Shown: positions 35,330-43,172 of the stretch, piece by piece | How positions within the stretch are numbered: the first letter of the stretch is position 1 | Layout: the number at the start of each line of letters is the position of its first letter | NCBI GenBank assembly: GCA_900769465.1 | Contig: CAAGGT010000224.1 | Coordinates: 1 to 61,153, forward strand | Reading direction: 5' to 3' | Length of the DNA stretch: 61,153 nt | Source: Bacteroidaceae bacterium | GTDB taxonomy: Bacteria; Bacteroidota; Bacteroidia; Bacteroidales; Bacteroidaceae | Made by a program: the position numbers and the translations under genes | The notes under the pieces: generated by a model | Databases searched by the model: none | Seen by the model: the letters and a program-made list of their open reading frames with translations, nothing else | Told to the model about the DNA's origin: nothing

Positions 35330-35397
35330 TATGGTCTTTATTTTTATTTGAATTTATTACTGCGGGTAAAATTAATATAATTTATTGGAAAAATTGT

Positions 35398-35428
35398 TTT
35401 GTTTTTATCAATTTTACAATTACTTTCG
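35398..35428 (+). promoter_or_regulatory. Putative ilvC promoter
   Basis: TTTG at 35398-35401, 19-bp spacer, TACTTTCG at 35421-35428. One mismatch to TAnnTTTG. Transcription would begin near 35435, just before the hairpin described next. Confidence 0.55.
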
Positions 35429-35482
35429 CACTCCGCACAAAAAGGAGTGCAGCCTTTCTCGCATTGAGAGAGGTTGTTTTTG
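35428..35482 (+). promoter_or_regulatory. Candidate transcription attenuator in the ilvC leader
   Basis: GCACTCC (35428-35434) pairs with GGAGTGC (35444-35450). Next, CCTTTCTC (35453-35460) pairs with GAGAGAGG (35466-35473), loop GCATT, followed at once by TTGTTTTTG. The second hairpin looks like an intrinsic terminator, yet lies 70 bp before the ilvC ATG and after its likely promoter. I see no leader peptide rich in Ile, Leu or Val. Confidence 0.5.
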
Positions 35483-35544
35483 ATTTTCCCGGGACACACC
35501 GGTCATTACAGAACCAAGAAACAACAAACTAAAGAAATACAACT

Positions 35545-36591
35545 ATGGCACAAATGAATTTTGGCGGCGTTATCGAGAACGTCGTGACACGCGAAGAATA
35601 TCCATTGGCAAAAGCTTTGGAGACATTGAAGGACGAGACAATTGCAGTCATCGGCTACGGAGTGCAAGGCCCCGGACAGTCACTTAACCTGAGGGACAAC
35701 GGTTTCAACGTAATCGTTGGACAAAGAAAGGACTCAAAGAGTTGGGACAAGGCCGTGGCCGACGGTTGGGTTCCCGGAGAAAACCTCTTTGACATTGAGG
35801 AGGCTTGCGAAAAGGCTACAATCATAGAGTATCTGCTTTCGGATGCAGGACAGATTTCCGTATGGCCCACAGTGAAGAAACACCTCACTCCCGGCAAGGC
35901 TCTCTATTTCTCACACGGTTTCGGTATCACCTACAAGGAACGTACCGGCATTGTACCCCCTGCCGATGTAGACGTAATCCTTGTTGCCCCAAAGGGTTCG
36001 GGCACATCGTTGCGCCGCATGTTCCTGCAAGGACGCGGCTTGAACTCCAGCTATGCCATTTTCCAGGATGCGACAGGCCGTGCCTGGGAGCGTGTGATTG
36101 CACTTGGCATTGGCGTGGGTTCGGGTTATCTCTTCGAGACCACTTTCAAGCGCGAGGTATATTCCGACCTCACCGGTGAGCGCGGTACACTGATGGGTGC
36201 CATACAGGGTATCTTTGCTGCACAGTACGAGATTCTGCGCCAGAACGGCCACACACCGTCAGAGGCATTCAACGAGACAGTCGAAGAACTTTCACAGAGT
36301 CTTATGCCGCTTATTTCAGAGAATGGTATGGACTGGATGTATGCAAACTGTTCAACAACAGCACAGCGCGGTGCGCTCGACTGGTGGAAGAAATTCCGCG
36401 ACGCCACCATGCCGGTATTCAAGGAACTATACGATGAGGTTGCCTGTGGCAACGAGGCACAGCGCAGCATAGACACCAACTCGCAGCCCGACTACCGTCA
36501 GAAGCTCGAGGAGGAACTGCGTGAGATGCGTGAGACCGAGATGTGGCAGGCCGGAGCGGTAGTACGCAAGCTCCGCCCCGAGAACAACTGA
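35545..36591 (+). CDS. ilvC: Ketol-acid reductoisomerase
   Basis: A 348-residue KARI, which converts acetolactate or acetohydroxybutyrate to the dihydroxy acid in valine, leucine and isoleucine synthesis. NAD(P)-binding loop is VIGYGVQGPGQSLNLRDNG (about 35-53); later come FSHGFGITY, VAPKGSGTSLRRMF, the acidic metal-binding DLTGERGTLMGA and the C-terminal helical domain with SQSLMPLISENGMDWMY and CSTTAQRGALDW. Codon-optimised start and single-gene context: other ilv genes are not adjacent, though ilvA lies 7 kb downstream. Own promoter, leader hairpin and terminator. Confidence 0.96.
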   Translation: MAQMNFGGVIENVVTREEYPLAKALETLKDETIAVIGYGVQGPGQSLNLRDNGFNVIVGQRKDSKSWDKAVADGWVPGENLFDIEEACEKATIIEYLLSDAGQISVWPTVKKHLTPGKALYFSHGFGITYKERTGIVPPADVDVILVAPKGSGTSLRRMFLQGRGLNSSYAIFQDATGRAWERVIALGIGVGSGYLFETTFKREVYSDLTGERGTLMGAIQGIFAAQYEILRQNGHTPSEAFNETVEELSQSLMPLISENGMDWMYANCSTTAQRGALDWWKKFRDATMPVFKELYDEVACGNEAQRSIDTNSQPDYRQKLEEELREMRETEMWQAGAVVRKLRPENN

Positions 36592-36613
36592 TAGACAAAT
36601 GAACAATGACACG

Positions 36614-36642
36614 ATATGCCCGGCGATTTTTGCCGGGCATAT
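36614..36642 (+). terminator. ilvC terminator
   Basis: ATATGCCCGGC and GCCGGGCATAT form a perfect 11-bp stem with a 7-nt loop, 22 bp after ilvC. Confidence 0.85.
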
Positions 36643-36731
36643 TCAATTTATTGCAGCCTTACCCTAAAAAATATTTATATTTTTTTCACACATATCCACT
36701 TTTTTTCACCATCTTTGCAACAATTGTGGAA

Positions 36732-36878
36732 ATGCTGCAAGCCATGTCGGAAGACATTATTGTTCCGCCTGCCAGAAAGCCTCTTCACAAGGTTGTGAAG
36801 CGCACCGCACAACATTACACCACACGCGCTGCGCCCACACAGATGAGCAATTATAAATCAATTCATTATACATTATGA
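36732..36878 (+). CDS. Possible 48-residue upstream ORF overlapping the receptor start
   Basis: The frame from ATG 36732 encodes a short basic peptide (MLQAMSEDIIVPPARKPLHK at its start) and stops at a TGA that overlaps the receptor ATG as ATGA. A CATCTTTG box just upstream (about 36712-36719) could serve as a -7 element. No similarity is recognised and no hydrophobic segment is seen. It may be a regulatory leader ORF or chance. Confidence 0.3.
   Translation: MLQAMSEDIIVPPARKPLHKVVKRTAQHYTTRAAPTQMSNYKSIHYTL
36783..36800. promoter_or_regulatory. Perfect 18-bp palindrome in the receptor leader
   Basis: CTTCACAA-GG-TTGTGAAG, 75 bp before the receptor start, inside the possible leader ORF. It has no T run, so it looks more like an operator or RNA hairpin than a terminator. 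Confidence 0.4.
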
Positions 36879-39511
36879 TTAAATTACCCAAACTTGCCGC
36901 ACTCCTGCTGCTATGTCTTGCTTCGACAACAAACGCACAGGAAACGGCAGCCTTGTACAGCCCTAACGGGCAGAGCAATGACGGTATGATAAAAGAGCAA
37001 CCGGCAAGGATGCTCTATGCCGACACCCTGCTCAACAAAGCGAACGAAGTAGAGAATATCATCGTTCTCGATGACAACAATGAATCCTACACATTCTCCG
37101 AAGGACAGCTTGGAGAAGACGAGGATTTCTCGGGTACGACGGCAATGATATCGTCAAACGACGATTATTTTCTCTCCGAGGTCGGTTACCGTTTCAGTGC
37201 AATGCGTTTCCGCACACGCGCATACGAGTCGCAGTATAACAATGTATACGCTAACGGAGTAATGCTCAATGATGCCGAGAGAGGACAGTTCAGCTATGGT
37301 ATGATTGGCGGTCTCAACGATGCCACACGCAACAAAGAGGGAGCGACATACACTGAACACAACGGATTCGGTATAGGTTCCATCGGCGGAGCAAGCAACA
37401 TCAACCTGCGCGCAAGCCAGTACGCAGCCGGTCACAAGGCATCACTAGTTGGCTGTAACCGCAACTATCTTGCCCGCGTGATGTACACAGGTTCAACCGG
37501 TTTGATGCAGAATGGATGGGCATTCACCGGTTCAGCATCGTACCGTTGGGCAAACGAAGGTGTAATCGAGGGTACATTCTACAACTCACTCGCATACTTC
37601 CTTGCTGCAGAAAAGAAAATCAATGACAACCACAGTATCTCCATTGCCACTTGGGGTTCGCCCACAGAGCGCGCACAACAGGGAGCTGCAACCGAGGAGG
37701 CCTATTGGCTTGCCGGTAGCCACTACTACAACCCAAACTGGGGATACCAACAGGGCAAAAAGCGCAATGCACGCGTTGTAAACTCATACGAGCCGGCAAT
37801 GGTTATCACTTGGGATTTCAACATCAACGACAAGATGAAGCTAACAACTTCATTGTTCGGGAAATACTCAATGTACAGCACATCAGCTCTCGGATGGAAC
37901 GGCAATGCGGCCGACCCACGTCCAAACTACTACCAGAACCTGCCCAGTGCAGCATATGACGTATGGGACTTGGAGTACACTCCCACCCAGGACGAGATAG
38001 ACGACTACTATGCACGCTATAACCACTGGACATCAAGCAAGGCCAACCGTCAGCTAAATTGGGACAATATGTACTATTCAAACCTGCAGGCCAATGCAAC
38101 AGGCGGAGAGTGTCTCTACTATGTAGAGCGTCGTCACAATGACCAGCTGACACTGAATTTGGGTTCAAGCCTCAACATTGATTTTGACCGCTACAACAAG
38201 GGAACTGTAGGTCTGCAGCTTGGAACAACCAAGGGTATGCACTACAAGACAATGGACGATCTTTTGGGAGCAAACAGATATACCGACATCGACAAGTTCT
38301 CCGTGGGCGATTTCGGCCCCAACAGCGACTACGTACAAAACGATGTTGACAACCCTAACCGCCAAATCAAAAAGGGTGACGTTTTTGGCTACAATTATGA
38401 CCTTTATGTAAATAAAGCGACACTATACTACCAGCATATGTTCAGCAAAGACATTTTCAACATCTTCTGGAGTGCCCACGTTGAGGGAACAACGATGGAA
38501 CGCTACGGACATATGCGCAACGGACGTGCCATGGAATTCTCTAAAGGCAGCAGTGGCACAGCAGGTTTTCTTGGAGCCGGTACCAAATTAGCCATAACTC
38601 TACCATTCAATGCATACAACACGCTGTCATTCGGTGGTGGATATGAGAACCGCGCACCACTTGCCTACAACTCATTCATTGCACCACGTATGCGCAACGA
38701 CTTTGTACGTGGTCTCACCAACGAGGATATTCTAAATGCCGAAATATCATATAACCTAAACATCGGCCCCGTAAACGCAAAAGTAAGCGGTTACGGCACA
38801 CTCATCAAGAACAGCGTTGAGCAGAACGCATTCTACAACGACCAGCAGTCACAGTTCACCTATCTCACAATGACAGGTGTAGACAAGCTCCACTATGGTC
38901 TTGAAGCGGCAATCGTATACAACATCACATCATCACTCTCCATCAATGCCATTGCATCTGTGGGTGATGCCGAATACTTGAATAACGCTAACGGTTTCCT
39001 TATCAGCGAAAACGAAAAGGTTGTCCTGAAAGACAAGGTGTATATGAAAGGTGTCAAGCTCGATGGTACACCGCTCACAGCGTTGAGCCTCGGTGCCGAC
39101 TACAACATCAAGGGATGGTATCTGAGCGCAAACGTGAACTACTACGACAGAATCTACATCGATGCATCAAAATATGCACGTCTTGCAAGTGTTGTAGGCG
39201 AGCCTGTGATTGATGCGACAACAGGCGAGGAGCGCCTTGACATCCCATCACAGTACAAAGGTAAGGGCGGTTTCATCGTGGACGCTTCAATAGGCAAGAG
39301 CATAAGCCTGCGTGGCGGCAAGAAGCTGAACCTCAACCTCAGCCTCAGCAACCTCCTGAACAACCAGAAGCTGATTACCGGTGGATATGAGCAGAACCGC
39401 GACGACAGCTATGCCGACGGCAGCGAGCGTACTTACAAGTTCTCAAAGAACCCATATCTCTACTATGCCAACGCATTCAATTTCTACCTGAACATTGGTT
39501 TCCGTTTCTAA
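36875..39511 (+). CDS. TonB-dependent outer-membrane receptor
   Basis: An 878-residue outer-membrane protein. Signal peptide about 1-21 (TTNA-QE). After an acidic N-terminal region comes a plug-like part (about 95-170: YRFSAMRFRTRAYESQYNNVYANGVMLND, given in pieces as RFRTRAYESQ and NNVYANGVML), then a long series of amphipathic beta strands ending NAFNFYLNIGFRF, with the terminal Phe of beta-barrel proteins. The carboxypeptidase-regulatory-like domain often found at the N terminus of such receptors is absent. It heads an operon with a DUF5689-like lipoprotein (28-bp gap) and a large OB-fold/jellyroll lipoprotein (33-bp gap). Ligand unknown; the accessory proteins suggest nucleic acid or a nucleotide-containing ligand. 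Confidence 0.85.
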   Translation: MIKLPKLAALLLLCLASTTNAQETAALYSPNGQSNDGMIKEQPARMLYADTLLNKANEVENIIVLDDNNESYTFSEGQLGEDEDFSGTTAMISSNDDYFLSEVGYRFSAMRFRTRAYESQYNNVYANGVMLNDAERGQFSYGMIGGLNDATRNKEGATYTEHNGFGIGSIGGASNINLRASQYAAGHKASLVGCNRNYLARVMYTGSTGLMQNGWAFTGSASYRWANEGVIEGTFYNSLAYFLAAEKKINDNHSISIATWGSPTERAQQGAATEEAYWLAGSHYYNPNWGYQQGKKRNARVVNSYEPAMVITWDFNINDKMKLTTSLFGKYSMYSTSALGWNGNAADPRPNYYQNLPSAAYDVWDLEYTPTQDEIDDYYARYNHWTSSKANRQLNWDNMYYSNLQANATGGECLYYVERRHNDQLTLNLGSSLNIDFDRYNKGTVGLQLGTTKGMHYKTMDDLLGANRYTDIDKFSVGDFGPNSDYVQNDVDNPNRQIKKGDVFGYNYDLYVNKATLYYQHMFSKDIFNIFWSAHVEGTTMERYGHMRNGRAMEFSKGSSGTAGFLGAGTKLAITLPFNAYNTLSFGGGYENRAPLAYNSFIAPRMRNDFVRGLTNEDILNAEISYNLNIGPVNAKVSGYGTLIKNSVEQNAFYNDQQSQFTYLTMTGVDKLHYGLEAAIVYNITSSLSINAIASVGDAEYLNNANGFLISENEKVVLKDKVYMKGVKLDGTPLTALSLGADYNIKGWYLSANVNYYDRIYIDASKYARLASVVGEPVIDATTGEERLDIPSQYKGKGGFIVDASIGKSISLRGGKKLNLNLSLSNLLNNQKLITGGYEQNRDDSYADGSERTYKFSKNPYLYYANAFNFYLNIGFRF

Positions 39512-39539
39512 AAAACACCTTATATAATATACAGCAATT

Positions 39540-40364
39540 ATGAAAGCAATAAAATATCTATCAATACTCGTCCTTTCGCTTATTGCAACATCCTGTATGA
39601 ACGAATTTGACGAGCCCCAATTCAACGAGCCTCCTTTCGGCAACAACGAGATTGGAGCGGCAACCCACACCATAGCCGGGCTGAAGGCAAGATTCGCATC
39701 AACCATAGCGTCGGGCGTGGAAGAAATAAAAGAGAACATAATCATTGAAGGCGTTGTTGTTGCCAGCGACGAAAGCGGCAATGTCTACAAGCAGATTATC
39801 ATCAACGACACTACCGGTGCAATAATCATTGGCATCAACGATGTCGGCCTCTACGCAATGACACCCAAAGGACAGCGCGTGCGCATTGACTGCAAGGGAC
39901 TGCACATTGGCGGATATGGCAAGATGGCGCAGATTGGCGCACTCTACAACGGCAAGGTTGGCCGCATGAACAAGAACGTATACCCCAAGCACGTACGTCT
40001 TATGGACCTGCCCGACCCCACACAGCCCGAGATGATACCCGACACCATTGACTCATCATATTTCACCGATGAGAACATGAATGCATTGGCAAAATATGTA
40101 CGTCTTGAAGGCGTGGAGATTACCGAGGCCGACGGCACAGCCACATGGGCTCCCGAGGAGTTGCAGAACAGCAGCAACGTCGTTGAGCGCCACATAAAGA
40201 TGGGCAAGACAAACGTTGTGCTGCGCATGAGTACATACGCCGATTTCGCAAACGAAGTAATGCCCGACGGCAAGCTGAACATCAACGGTGTGATGACACG
40301 CTACAACAACTACTGGCAGTTTGTCATCAGCAACACCACCGACATTGAGACTGCCGGTGAATAA
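39540..40364 (+). CDS. DUF5689-like OB-fold lipoprotein
   Basis: A 274-residue surface or periplasmic lipoprotein with lipobox Cys19 (LIATSC). Residues about 55-140 have an OB-fold pattern: NIIIEGVVVASDESGNVYKQIIIND, quoted as IIIEGVVVASDESGNVYKQI, then TTGAIIIGIN and GQRVRIDCKGL. A second similar strand set follows (YVRLEGVEITEAD, VVLRMSTYADFA, LNINGVMTRYNNYWQFVI). This matches DUF5689 proteins that accompany TonB receptors in Bacteroidetes. OB folds often bind single-stranded nucleic acid or sugars; binding here is inference. Second gene of the receptor operon. Confidence 0.75.
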   Translation: MKAIKYLSILVLSLIATSCMNEFDEPQFNEPPFGNNEIGAATHTIAGLKARFASTIASGVEEIKENIIIEGVVVASDESGNVYKQIIINDTTGAIIIGINDVGLYAMTPKGQRVRIDCKGLHIGGYGKMAQIGALYNGKVGRMNKNVYPKHVRLMDLPDPTQPEMIPDTIDSSYFTDENMNALAKYVRLEGVEITEADGTATWAPEELQNSSNVVERHIKMGKTNVVLRMSTYADFANEVMPDGKLNINGVMTRYNNYWQFVISNTTDIETAGE

Positions 40365-40397
40365 CAAACGGATAATTAATAACTAAAAGATAAAAAT

Positions 40398-42857
40398 ATG
40401 AAGATCAAACATCTATTTTTGGCAGCGATGACAATGCTCGCATTCGGTGCGTGTACATTCATTCCCGAGCCCCCATACGAACTGCCCGAGACAGGCGGCA
40501 GTACAACAGGTGGAGATTATTACATCAACGAGACATTTGCAACAAGTTTCGGTTCATTCACCACACAGCAGACCGTAGGCAACTACCCCTGGGTAATTGA
40601 TTACAGCACAGCAAAGGCAACATCATACGTCAATGAAACCAACAATGCAGCGACAAGCTGGTTGATATCTTCTCCAGTTGACTTCACAGAGGAGACCGAG
40701 GCGTATGTGGCATTCGACTACATTATCCGTTATTCTGAAAGTGGCAAGGTTGCAAACAACCACCAGTTGCTCATCAGCGCCAACTATTCGGGTGATGCAG
40801 CAGCTGCAACTTGGGTAGACCTGCCGTACAATGCCGTAGAAGGTAGCGACTGGGCTACATTCTACAAGGCAAACGTGAGCATTCCTGCCGAATTCCTGGG
40901 CAAGAGCGGTATCACATTCGCGCTACGCTACACAGCAACAACAAAGGCAGGTACCTGGGAAGTTAAGAACTTCAAGGTAGCACACGGCACAGCCGAGGTC
41001 GTTAAACCCGAGGAAGCAACAGAATACACTGTAGCCGAAGCCATTGCAGCATTCACAGGAGCAGCAAAGCCGGCAATCGTAAAGGGTTATATCGTTGGTA
41101 CAATCAATGGCCAGGTATACACCGAGGGATGTGTATTCAGCGGTACAGCAGAATCCAATACAAACCTTCTGCTTGCAGACACCCCGGACGAGACCGACTA
41201 CAACAACTGTATCCCGGTTCAGTTGCCTAGCGGTGCAGTGCGCAACGCACTCAACCTCGTAGACAACCCGGGCAACTACAAGAAGCAGGTTGTACTCACA
41301 GGTAGTCTTGAAAAATATTTCGGTGTTCCCGGATTGAAGAGCGTATCAGCATACACAATTGATGGCGTTACACCCGATGAACCCGAGACACCCGAAGGTG
41401 CATACATCAGTGAGACCTTCGCAACAAGCTTCGGCTCATTCACCACACAGCAGACTGTAGGCAACTATCCTTGGATCATTGATTACAGCACTGCCAAGAT
41501 GACATCATATACCGACACCGATGGTGATGGCAAAGCAGATACAGACCACGCTGCTACAAGTTGGCTTGTATCGCCTACAGTTGACTTCACAAACGAAACA
41601 GAGGCATACGTAGCATTCGAGTATATCATCCGCTACGCCGAAAGCGGCAAAGTTGCCGAGAACCACCAGTTGCTCATCAGTGACAACTTTACAGGGGATG
41701 TAGCTACAGCAGCTTGGACAAATGTCCCATACAATGCCGTAGAAGGCAGCGATTGGACAACATTCTACAAGGCAAGCGTAGATGTTCCTGCTGAATTCCT
41801 GGGCAAGAGCGGCATCACATTCGCGCTACGCTACACAGCGACAACAAAGGCCGGTACATGGGAAGTAAGGAACCTCACCGTGGCTCACGGCAAGGCCGAT
41901 ACTGCAGAGACACCCGACACTCCTGAAACTCCAAATGACGAATACACCGTTGCAGAAGCTCTTTCAGCATTCAATGCAGGAGCAGCAAAGCCGGCAATCG
42001 TAAAGGGTTATATCGTTGGTACAATCAACGGCCAGGTATACACCGAGGGATGCGTATTCAGTGGTACAGCAGAATCAAGAACAAACCTTCTTCTTGCAGA
42101 CAATGCCAACGAAACAGACTACAACAAGTGTCTACCCATCCAGTTGCCTTCAGGAGCAGTACGCGAAGCTCTCAACCTAGTAGACAACCCTGGCAACTAC
42201 AAGAAGTTCGTAACCCTCACAGGTAGCCTTGAGAAGTACTTTGGTGTAGCCGGTTTAAAGAGTGTTACAGCATACACAATTGACGAGAACACTCCAGAGA
42301 CTCCAGAGACACCGGACACTCCCGTAGAACCTGAAGAGCCCGAAGAACCAGAGACTCCTGATACCCCATCAGTTCCAACAGAGGGTAACATACTCGAAAA
42401 CAGCAGTTTTGAGGAATGGAGCGGAAGCACACCGGCAGGTTGGGGAAAAGATGGCAGCAATGCAACAGCTCATAGCGCAACGATTTCACAGAGCACAGAT
42501 GCCCACACCGGTAGCTATGCAGTAAATGTAAGCGGTTACGCAGGCAGCAACAAGCGCCTTGCATCAAAAGCCTATACACTCCCTGCCGGTACATATACAA
42601 TTACTGCCTACATCAAGCAAAGCGGTAGCACAGCCGGTTCATTCCGTTTGGGTTATGGTATTATCAAAGAGGGTAAGATTGCCAATGCCGACTACAAATA
42701 CCTCAACGACCCCACCGCTGTCAGCAGCAACTGGAAGCAGTATTCATATGAGTTCACTTTGACCGAGGAGTCTACAATATCAGCATTGATAATGAACTCA
42801 AAGGTCGGTAACGGTGCAGCAATTCTTGTAGATGATGTAACCATTACAGCAAAATAA
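40398..42857 (+). CDS. Lipoprotein with duplicated jellyroll plus OB-fold (DUF6359-like) units and C-terminal binding module
   Basis: An 819-residue lipoprotein (lipobox Cys19, AFGAC). Two long repeats form most of it. Each has a choice-of-anchor-J-like jellyroll (about 40-195 and 334-500; both open with ETFATSFGSFTTQQTVGNYP) and a DUF6359-like OB domain (about 209-320 and 514-625; both contain KPAIVKGYIVGTINGQVYTE). A Pro/Glu/Thr linker (about 627-660) leads to a C-terminal carbohydrate-binding-like module (662-819, NILENSSFEEWSGSTPAGWG). OB domains of this type occur in YhcR-like extracellular nucleases. No catalytic motif is seen, so it is likely a ligand-capturing protein for the receptor two genes upstream. 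A terminator follows 23 bp after the stop. Confidence 0.8.
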   Translation: MKIKHLFLAAMTMLAFGACTFIPEPPYELPETGGSTTGGDYYINETFATSFGSFTTQQTVGNYPWVIDYSTAKATSYVNETNNAATSWLISSPVDFTEETEAYVAFDYIIRYSESGKVANNHQLLISANYSGDAAAATWVDLPYNAVEGSDWATFYKANVSIPAEFLGKSGITFALRYTATTKAGTWEVKNFKVAHGTAEVVKPEEATEYTVAEAIAAFTGAAKPAIVKGYIVGTINGQVYTEGCVFSGTAESNTNLLLADTPDETDYNNCIPVQLPSGAVRNALNLVDNPGNYKKQVVLTGSLEKYFGVPGLKSVSAYTIDGVTPDEPETPEGAYISETFATSFGSFTTQQTVGNYPWIIDYSTAKMTSYTDTDGDGKADTDHAATSWLVSPTVDFTNETEAYVAFEYIIRYAESGKVAENHQLLISDNFTGDVATAAWTNVPYNAVEGSDWTTFYKASVDVPAEFLGKSGITFALRYTATTKAGTWEVRNLTVAHGKADTAETPDTPETPNDEYTVAEALSAFNAGAAKPAIVKGYIVGTINGQVYTEGCVFSGTAESRTNLLLADNANETDYNKCLPIQLPSGAVREALNLVDNPGNYKKFVTLTGSLEKYFGVAGLKSVTAYTIDENTPETPETPDTPVEPEEPEEPETPDTPSVPTEGNILENSSFEEWSGSTPAGWGKDGSNATAHSATISQSTDAHTGSYAVNVSGYAGSNKRLASKAYTLPAGTYTITAYIKQSGSTAGSFRLGYGIIKEGKIANADYKYLNDPTAVSSNWKQYSYEFTLTEESTISALIMNSKVGNGAAILVDDVTITAK
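40515..42290 (+). repeat. Direct duplication of about 0.9 kb within the lipoprotein gene
   Basis: The stretch from about 40515 recurs from about 41400 (offset 882 bp in the first domain, about 916 bp in the second because of small insertions). Some parts are almost identical at DNA level, for example 41065-41130 against 41985-42050, including synonymous sites, which points to recent gene conversion. Confidence 0.85.
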
Positions 42858-42880
42858 TGTTTCAACATTTTACACATATC

Positions 42881-42914
42881 AAATGCGGTAGGCAATCAAT
42901 AGCCTACCGCATTT
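42881..42914 (+). terminator. Terminator of the receptor operon
   Basis: AAATGCGGTAGGC and GCCTACCGCATTT form a perfect 13-bp stem with an 8-nt loop, followed by GTTTTA. Confidence 0.9.
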
Positions 42915-43010
42915 GTTTTATTTGAACGACAACATGGAGCACACCACCCCATCTTATCACTTTTTTAATAAAAAAACAGAGCATTATAACAATTATAACA
43001 AAAATGGTTG

Positions 43011-43018
43011 TAAATTTG
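43011..43018 (+). promoter_or_regulatory. Putative -7 box for ilvA-ridA; notes on the 315-bp gap
   Basis: TAAATTTG matches TAnnTTTG, 155 bp before ilvA. The gap 42858-43172 holds the previous terminator, this box, a GACATAA/TTATGTC hairpin at about 43041-43059 and the repeat below; no gene is seen. Confidence 0.4.
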
Positions 43019-43055
43019 CGAAACGGGTATATATGGCTTAGACATAAGTCCCTTA

Positions 43056-43113
43056 TGTCATACTGAGCATAGCGAAGTATACAAGAGATTCTTCACGTAC
43101 GTTCGGAATGACA
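43056..43113. repeat. Short member of the GTCAT-ended dispersed repeat
   Basis: Ends TGTCATACTGA and TCGGAATGACA are inverted repeats at 9 of 11 positions. It contains GAGCATAGCGA and GAGATTCTTCACGTAC, near copies of parts of 6963-7189. It would be in the 5' leader of ilvA. Confidence 0.55.
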
Positions 43114-43172
43114 CAGGCACGGATGTGTGTTAGAGCAACCACCATTTAAATCACATATTAAACGATAATACA

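Noticed and set aside
34109..35380. 423-codon plus-strand frame opposite the EEP gene
   Set aside because: It is fully antisense to a gene with intact signal peptide and EEP motifs, and its translation has no recognisable features; open by codon bias of the real gene.
42197..42460. Antisense Ser/Gly repeat protein
   Set aside because: It is only the reverse reading of the Pro/Glu/Thr linker in the lipoprotein gene.
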